DNA of 64,000 bases from Cupriavidus sp. U2 (GTDB taxonomy: Bacteria > Pseudomonadota > Gammaproteobacteria > Burkholderiales > Burkholderiaceae), in assembly GCF_009663685.2 (NCBI RefSeq), contig NZ_RCOG02000002.1:248001-312000 (forward strand). The letters are read 5' to 3'. This document shows positions 59,442 through 64,000 of this stretch, in pieces. Made by a program: the position numbers and the translations under genes. Each line of letters opens with the position of its first letter. The first letter of the stretch is position 1. A model generated the notes under the pieces. It saw only the letters and a program-made list of their open reading frames with translations. It did no database searches and was not told the DNA's origin.

Positions 59442-59771
59442 CTAAAGTGACGGCGGTTTTGGACGCCGCGCAATTGCTTCAATACGCTCCTCTAGCGACA
59501 GTTTCCGAGTCGGTAGTGGCAGCGGAAACAGTAAGAACAGGTTGCGGGTGTGACCAAGGGCTTTGAGCGCCCGCAGAAACGTCTCCAAGGTTCCCTGCCC
59601 GTGCGTCTCAAATCGCTTGTAGGTTCTCAGCGCGATACCCGCGGCGACCGCAAATTCTGCCTGAGAGAGTCCCGCCTTCTTTCTCTCGCGTCTTACTCTC
59701 ATGGCGAGATATCCACAGAGGCCTGTTTCATCCAGGGTCTGAAGTAACGCAAATTCTTGTTCTGGCGTCAT
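59442..59771 (-). CDS. XRE family transcriptional regulator
   Basis: 109 residues from the ATG at 59771. The Cro/C1-type helix-turn-helix is clear (MRVRRERKKAGLSQAEFAVAAGIALRTYKRFETHGQGTLETFLRALKALG). The frame extends upstream across the divergent promoter region, but those residues are not protein-like. It is divergent from the large gene at 59943 and most likely represses it and itself through the inverted repeat at 59781-59805. HTH proteins of this type often guard the expression of toxic defence loci. Confidence 0.88.
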   Translation of the reverse strand: MTPEQEFALLQTLDETGLCGYLAMRVRRERKKAGLSQAEFAVAAGIALRTYKRFETHGQGTLETFLRALKALGHTRNLFLLFPLPLPTRKLSLEERIEAIARRPKPPSL

Positions 59772-59780
59772 GATTGACCA

Positions 59781-59805
59781 TTTTAGGCCAAATCTGGCAC
59801 CAAAA
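59781..59805. promoter_or_regulatory. Imperfect inverted repeat, candidate XRE operator
   Basis: Arms TTTTAGGCCA and TGGCACCAAAA flank a short AT-rich centre. It lies 10 bases before the XRE start and about 140 bases before the large gene. A possible promoter for the large gene (TTGCCT at 59827, TATATT at 59852) has a long 19-base spacer. Confidence 0.5.
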
Positions 59806-59942
59806 TTGTGGATAGTTTGTGAGTTGTTGCCTCGAAACAAAAGCCTGTTGTTATATTGGGAGCACTTAACCCTGAAACCACCCCCCAGATAGGTCGTCTG
59901 GTCGGGTGAAGTGGCGTAGCTAGCCAATAAAGGAGCCGACCA

Positions 59943-62900
59943 ATGACATCCTCGCGCCCGCAAGGCGGCTCGAGCGTTTCCGCTCGTGACCGGTCCCCCT
60001 CCCTTCAACTGGCAAAAGTTGCAGACCTGCTTGCCCGAAGTATTCGTGATAGCAAGGCAGCGTCTACCTCTTCTATTGTTCATCTCGATGGCCCGCGCAT
60101 TCGGGTTAATACCCGTGCGGTGCTCCAGCCGTTCTTGAATAGCGACTTCAAAAATGCTTTTACGCCCGGTCTTGAGACAGGATTCGTGCGGGACATGGAA
60201 ATGCCTCCATTCGGCTCGACGGCGCGCGTCGGTGGCCGACTGCTTGATGGTTCGGCCGCCGCTACCTCAAAGGCAATTACCTCTCTGCACGAGGCAATTT
60301 CTAGTGAGTTAGACGCAGCGTTGGCCGCCGCGAACCTGAGTGAATTGACGGTCTCATCCATGGAGCAGCTGCTTGGGACATTGGCTGCCTCAATCAGCGA
60401 GCGTATGCCGGACCTTCCGGCATCAGCCAGCATGGTGCCGGTTGCCTTCGGTCAGCCTGGGCGGAACGCGGACGAACGCGGCCAAGATTTAGCGCGCGTG
60501 CTGTCAGCAATTGAAACTGTGGATGGCAAAGACTGGCTTGATGCGCTTCTGAATGGCATTGCGACGCGATTGCGCAACAACGACGTCGAGCCAGAAGAAA
60601 TCGACGACATCCTGGTTGCCATCCGAACGCAACGCAGCCAGCCTGGGAGTCAAATAGCGCGGTTCCTGGATTTCCTCGACGATGAAGCGCTGTCGAGGGT
60701 GCGACTTCAGGTAACTATGCGACTGATGGAGGCGGTTGCCGCGCAATCAACCAAAGAGGGCTTGAAGGCTTATGTAAGCCGTACTGTCACATGCTTCAAT
60801 GCATTTGCCGGCATCGACGGCAGTGCGCTCACCCTTGACATTAGTGCACTGTACGGCCAGCACAACTGCCCTCAGTTTCATGAACACCTGCGCACGGTTG
60901 GCTTCTACAGTTGCCTTCCCGCATGGCCGGAGTGGTCGGTACAACTTTTCGAAGGGCGCGCTGACGCTTCACAAGGCTTCAAGACTAAACGCGAAGTTTC
61001 GTATTGCTTCCGCGTTAACGGCACCAATCCACAAACCGGGAAGGCTGCGTTCGATTCGCGACTCGATAACATTTACGCGCGCGTACTGGACGAGCCGAAT
61101 GCCGACATCAACGTTAAATGGAAAGTGGCGGAATTGGTGTTCCTCTGGCTTGTTGTTCCCGACTCGCTCACGAATCCTTCTTCTTTGGATGTGGTTCAAG
61201 CAGCGGCGGATGTTGCTGCTGGATTGAAACGAAATCCGTTGGGTACCTTGCGCAAATTGCACGCGGACCTGATGGAACGATGCAAGGCAATGGATGATGT
61301 TGCCACCGAAATGGTGGAGGTCTTGAAGACTAAGTCGACCAACCTCATCCAGTTTGCCGGCCGTAGTGCCGACAAATTTACTGTTGCTGTGTCGCGAAGC
61401 ATCGTGAACTGGGAAGCTGTGGAATCGATGTCGTCTTCGTCGACCGACATTCTGGTTAGCCGAGAGCGCGGCTCCGACTCCGTTGAGTGGTTCAACCATT
61501 TGACCGTGGCAGACAGTGCCATGGTGCCAGGCAGCATTGCATCGTACTGCGTTGAGATTGCGCTGCAGGAGCGCTCGCTGACTGCGGCGGGTCGTGCTGT
61601 GGAAGTTCAATTGCGGCGTGAGCTTCAGCATCCGGTCCTTCCAATTAGGTATCTGCCGTACACGCGAAACAACGCCGGCGAATGGGTGCCACATAGTGTC
61701 GATACGCGTGTGATGGATGCCGGTGTGGGAGTCGACATCGAATACTCTCTCAAGTATCTGCAACTTTCTCGAACGAAAGACGATGAAAAGGCAGCTTCCG
61801 AGCAGCTACGTGCGGCGACAGTAACTGCATTCGCGCTGTTTGTGTACATCACGCTCTGGGAGCTGTCGCGTCGCGTTCGAACTGCGACAGGCGCAGCCCT
61901 GTCGATGACGATGGTGCGGCTCCAGCATACCGGCAAACAAAACAGCCGTGAGGCCGACGCGCACGATGCCAACACGGTGGTGTTTGCGATTAGCCAGGCA
62001 ATAGAAAAGGCGTTGACGCGGGAAATGCCGGTCAAGCTTCAAGGACTTACGACTCAAACCAAGGACCAGAACGAAAGCCTGCGCTGGAAGCGACGGGGTG
62101 CGCTCAATGCTCTGCTCGGCGGACAACCGCTTAACTTTCGGATGGAGGGGTTACTCGATAAGGTTGCATTGGTGACCTATGTAACGCGCCCATGTGATAC
62201 GCACCCCTCGTTTCCTGATGCAGATGGATTCCTCTTCCAAAGTCGCACCTATCGTGCCGTGCGCGAGAACGGAGTAGCTACTCTTAGAGTGCATTCGATG
62301 CAGTCACGCCTCGTCGAGAGCCGGAAGGATTTTCAGGCACCGCAGCTTATCCTCGAGGAAATCGCGAGGCTTGAGAAAGACGGCTTCGAGCACATAATGC
62401 TGCTGTCTCATCATTTCGGTAACCGGCATATCGGCCGCGCAGCGGAACGACACGCCCCGCATGGCACGCTGCAGTTCCTAGATGAGGCAGGGAAGCGCTT
62501 TCCCGGGGTTCATGTCTATCCATTGCGACGAGATGTCTTTAAGGCAACAAGGCTGCGAAAGCGTGGAACAATGGAAAGTGGCTTTGAGGTCGTCAATTTT
62601 GCAGACCATCAAGCCATGTACGACCAGTTCGAGGGTAGCGACCTTCGCACTCTTATGCCGATTTACACCTTCGCGACGCTTGTGGTCGTCGGTGAAGAAT
62701 CAAGACCGCAGTCTGGTTTCTGCACATACTTTTTTGACGCGGAACAGCGACTTAGCAACATCGAGCTGAAAGAGACAGTTCGTCAGAATATTTTGGGCAT
62801 CGGGAAAGGGGAAGCCCAGAACACACGAGCCTCTCTTATTAGCGTGCTTCGCGCCATTCATTTCATGGAAAGCGAGAAGCCTGCTTTCAAGACCCAACTG

Positions 62901-63059
62901 CTGCCTGTGCTGGACCCGTTTGACTGGGCGAGTCCCACACGCACCTCAGCAGCGGGCGAAGTTGAAATCATGACCCGCCGAGGGTCTCGCTCCGTTTTGC
63001 TGTCTGTGCCAGCGGTACTGGCGCACGTCACCAAAGTTCTGCACAAGGATGCGGAATGA
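59943..63059 (+). CDS. Large protein of unknown family (1038 residues), candidate defence protein
   Basis: 1038 residues with an AAAGGAG site 5-7 bases before the ATG. I do not recognise the family. There is no P-loop, no signal peptide and no clear TM. The N-terminus (SLQLAKVADLLARSIRDS) is helical; the middle mixes helical and beta segments; residues about 700-1038 look like an alpha/beta domain (FEHIMLLSHHFGNRHIGRAAERHAPHGTLQFLDEAGKRFPGVHVYPL, TFATLVVVGEES), possibly nuclease-like. The stop overlaps the start of the next gene in ATGA, so the two products are probably made together. An XRE gene is divergent. The context (transposon cargo, regulator, coupled partner) suggests defence. Confidence 0.8.
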   Translation: MTSSRPQGGSSVSARDRSPSLQLAKVADLLARSIRDSKAASTSSIVHLDGPRIRVNTRAVLQPFLNSDFKNAFTPGLETGFVRDMEMPPFGSTARVGGRLLDGSAAATSKAITSLHEAISSELDAALAAANLSELTVSSMEQLLGTLAASISERMPDLPASASMVPVAFGQPGRNADERGQDLARVLSAIETVDGKDWLDALLNGIATRLRNNDVEPEEIDDILVAIRTQRSQPGSQIARFLDFLDDEALSRVRLQVTMRLMEAVAAQSTKEGLKAYVSRTVTCFNAFAGIDGSALTLDISALYGQHNCPQFHEHLRTVGFYSCLPAWPEWSVQLFEGRADASQGFKTKREVSYCFRVNGTNPQTGKAAFDSRLDNIYARVLDEPNADINVKWKVAELVFLWLVVPDSLTNPSSLDVVQAAADVAAGLKRNPLGTLRKLHADLMERCKAMDDVATEMVEVLKTKSTNLIQFAGRSADKFTVAVSRSIVNWEAVESMSSSSTDILVSRERGSDSVEWFNHLTVADSAMVPGSIASYCVEIALQERSLTAAGRAVEVQLRRELQHPVLPIRYLPYTRNNAGEWVPHSVDTRVMDAGVGVDIEYSLKYLQLSRTKDDEKAASEQLRAATVTAFALFVYITLWELSRRVRTATGAALSMTMVRLQHTGKQNSREADAHDANTVVFAISQAIEKALTREMPVKLQGLTTQTKDQNESLRWKRRGALNALLGGQPLNFRMEGLLDKVALVTYVTRPCDTHPSFPDADGFLFQSRTYRAVRENGVATLRVHSMQSRLVESRKDFQAPQLILEEIARLEKDGFEHIMLLSHHFGNRHIGRAAERHAPHGTLQFLDEAGKRFPGVHVYPLRRDVFKATRLRKRGTMESGFEVVNFADHQAMYDQFEGSDLRTLMPIYTFATLVVVGEESRPQSGFCTYFFDAEQRLSNIELKETVRQNILGIGKGEAQNTRASLISVLRAIHFMESEKPAFKTQLLPVLDPFDWASPTRTSAAGEVEIMTRRGSRSVLLSVPAVLAHVTKVLHKDAE

Positions 63060-64000
63060 GTGAGTTCACTTCGACATTGCCTTTTCAGAAGCAGGCTGAA
63101 CTGTGGGGGCAGGCGTATGAAATTCTGGTCAAGCGTGGGGTGCTCGCATGCCTGCTTGAGCGCAAGTTGCTAAGCGATGGGCATCCGGCACTTCAGCCTT
63201 GGCGTGAGATACGTCTGACCAAGGTTTCTGCGACTCTCGCAAAGCACCTCGACGTTATCGACGAGAACGCACGTGAACTCATCAAAGCGGCCGTCGACCA
63301 TATCGCATTGACAGCTTACGGGGTCGGCTATACGGCCATGCGCGAGTATCTCAAGCACGTCGGGAAGCCGGTAACAAACGGGAAACTCAAGGTGCGCGCG
63401 CTATGGTGTCCGTTGACGTTGCCAGGAGAGTCGACGGCGGCGCCTGAAATGCGCCAGGAGGCGCGGGAACAACTCCATGCGGAACTAGGGCTACTCGGGC
63501 CGGTCGACCCAGCTTTATCAGCAAAGGGGCAGCCGGCAAATGCCGACTTCATGCTTTGGCTATCGGGCACTCATCGGGAAGACTATCTGCTAGTGCAGGA
63601 GTACTCGTTTGACATGCCCGGCGATATAGGGGACTTTCGGCACCAGCAGGCCCACCTTGACGAACTACTACGGTATCGGCGGTTGGTCGACTCGCGCAGC
63701 GTGTTCGCCCGGGTGGCAGCAGAGATTGATGGCGAAGCGTTCGATATTTCGGACGACATCCGCCAGCACCTGACCGCCTTGACGAGCGAGAACAAGCCTT
63801 TCTTCAAGCTTTGCCAGGCCTGCGGTTATGGCGAATCCACTGCAGGCTTCCTGACCCGTGCGGGCCTACTGAAAAAGCCCGCTATTGTTCGAGCGCTTGC
63901 CATCACTCCGAATGGGCTGGAGAGTCTCGCAGCGCGATTTGACGATGAAGGACCAAAAGAACCTCGGCGTAGGTTGATGGAGCAGATGGGCGAAGCCTAC
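63056..64000 (+). CDS. Partner protein of the 1038-residue gene, 3' truncated by the window
   Basis: The frame starts at the ATG overlapping the upstream stop (ATGA) and is open to the last base: 315 codons without a stop. It reads SEFTSTLPFQKQAELWGQAYEILVKRG ... ALWCPLTLPGE ... ANADFMLWLSGTHREDYLLVQEYSFDMPGD ... FFKLCQACGYGESTAGFLTRAGLLKKP. The D-x-n-L-V-Q-E-Y block could be the core of a PD-(D/E)XK-like nuclease, but the Lys is not in the usual place, so I do not claim it. It probably continues as a longer protein, perhaps with a helicase or nuclease domain. Confidence 0.75.
   Translation, partial: MSEFTSTLPFQKQAELWGQAYEILVKRGVLACLLERKLLSDGHPALQPWREIRLTKVSATLAKHLDVIDENARELIKAAVDHIALTAYGVGYTAMREYLKHVGKPVTNGKLKVRALWCPLTLPGESTAAPEMRQEAREQLHAELGLLGPVDPALSAKGQPANADFMLWLSGTHREDYLLVQEYSFDMPGDIGDFRHQQAHLDELLRYRRLVDSRSVFARVAAEIDGEAFDISDDIRQHLTALTSENKPFFKLCQACGYGESTAGFLTRAGLLKKPAIVRALAITPNGLESLAARFDDEGPKEPRRRLMEQMGEAY

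Larger units (their letters stand above)
42107..64000 (+). mobile_element. Tn7-like transposon inserted downstream of gyrB (distal end outside window)
   Basis: Evidence: a TGT terminus with repeats immediately after gyrB, a complete tnsA-tnsB-tnsC-tnsD operon transcribed away from that end as in Tn7, cargo of defence-like genes, and a sharp switch from core replication genes to accessory genes with different base composition. In Tn7 the end beside tnsA is proximal to the target gene; here the order is the same but 7.3 kb of cargo lies between the end and tnsA. I searched for inverted copies of the end repeat up to 64,000 and found none, so the element is at least 21.9 kb. No cas gene or CRISPR array is visible. 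The alternative is two nested elements. Confidence 0.8.

Noticed and set aside
59943-63059. Prokaryotic Argonaute or pPIWI-RE assignment for the 1038-residue protein
   Set aside because: Size and the partner gene fit loosely, but I could not find the catalytic tetrad or the conserved Arg/Glu pattern.
42107-64000. CRISPR-associated transposon (type I-F or V-K CAST)
   Set aside because: The ends resemble those of TnsABC CASTs, but no cas gene or repeat-spacer array is visible, and the TniQ protein has TnsD-like length with extra DNA-binding segments.
63056-64000. Firm PD-(D/E)XK nuclease call for the truncated partner
   Set aside because: The D...QEY block lacks a correctly placed Lys, and the protein is incomplete in this window.

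Overview
The window is GC-rich proteobacterial chromosomal DNA. It looks like Burkholderiaceae of the Cupriavidus/Ralstonia type: a Bug-family solute receptor, DUF2957-like lipoproteins, and the order mnmE / yidC-yidD-rnpA-rpmH | oriC | dnaA-dnaN-gyrB. It therefore spans the replication origin of the main chromosome. The genus is inferred from gene content and was not tested.

Layout. (1) 1-5.8 kb: a tripartite RND multidrug efflux operon (truncated membrane-fusion adaptor, inner-membrane pump, outer-membrane lipoprotein channel) closed by a strong terminator. (2) 5.8-10.5 kb, minus strand: an OmpW-like porin, two paralogous secreted lipoproteins (probable DUF2957) and a secreted DUF1571-like protein. 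(3) 10.7-19.9 kb: a lipid/alcohol oxidation cluster with a TetR regulator, a GMC oxidoreductase with a Tat-exported partner, then a translationally coupled set of flavin monooxygenase, SDR dehydrogenase, alpha/beta hydrolase and predicted metal-dependent hydrolase, a block of palindromic repeats and a MerR regulator. (4) 20-25.4 kb: LysR regulator, Bug receptor, AstE/AspA-like deacylase and a chemoreceptor. (5) 25.4-31.6 kb: small exported proteins, TetR, a metalloprotease-like protein, a PIN-like/DUF433 toxin-antitoxin pair, mnmE and a CHAD protein. (6) 31.7-42.1 kb: tam, yidC, yidD, rnpA, rpmH, a DnaA-box cluster (oriC candidate), dnaA, dnaN, gyrB.

(7) From 42,107 to the right edge the core ends abruptly. 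Seven bases after the gyrB stop there is a Tn7-type terminus: TGT followed by two copies of a TnsB-site-like repeat. Everything beyond it looks like a Tn7-like transposon of at least 21.9 kb whose other end lies outside the window. It carries a coupled tnsA-tnsB-tnsC-tnsD(tniQ) operon (49.4-55.1 kb) with two further coupled genes, and two sets of cargo. Cargo A (42.6-48.4 kb, visibly more AT-rich) is a tight operon of an N6-adenine methyltransferase fused to a specificity-like domain, an ORC/CDC6-like ATPase with zinc ribbon and a HEPN protein with an R-x4-H motif, followed by a DUF262/HNH (GmrSD-like) protein. It looks like an undescribed methylation-linked defence system. Cargo B (59.4 kb to the edge) is an XRE regulator facing a 1038-residue protein of unknown family, coupled to a second protein cut by the window end. 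It is a second candidate defence locus.

Inferred logic: the TnsD-type target selector directs insertion next to the essential, conserved gyrB 3' end beside oriC, a harmless and always-present site, and the element carries several anti-parasite modules. No CRISPR array, cas gene, rRNA or tRNA was seen.
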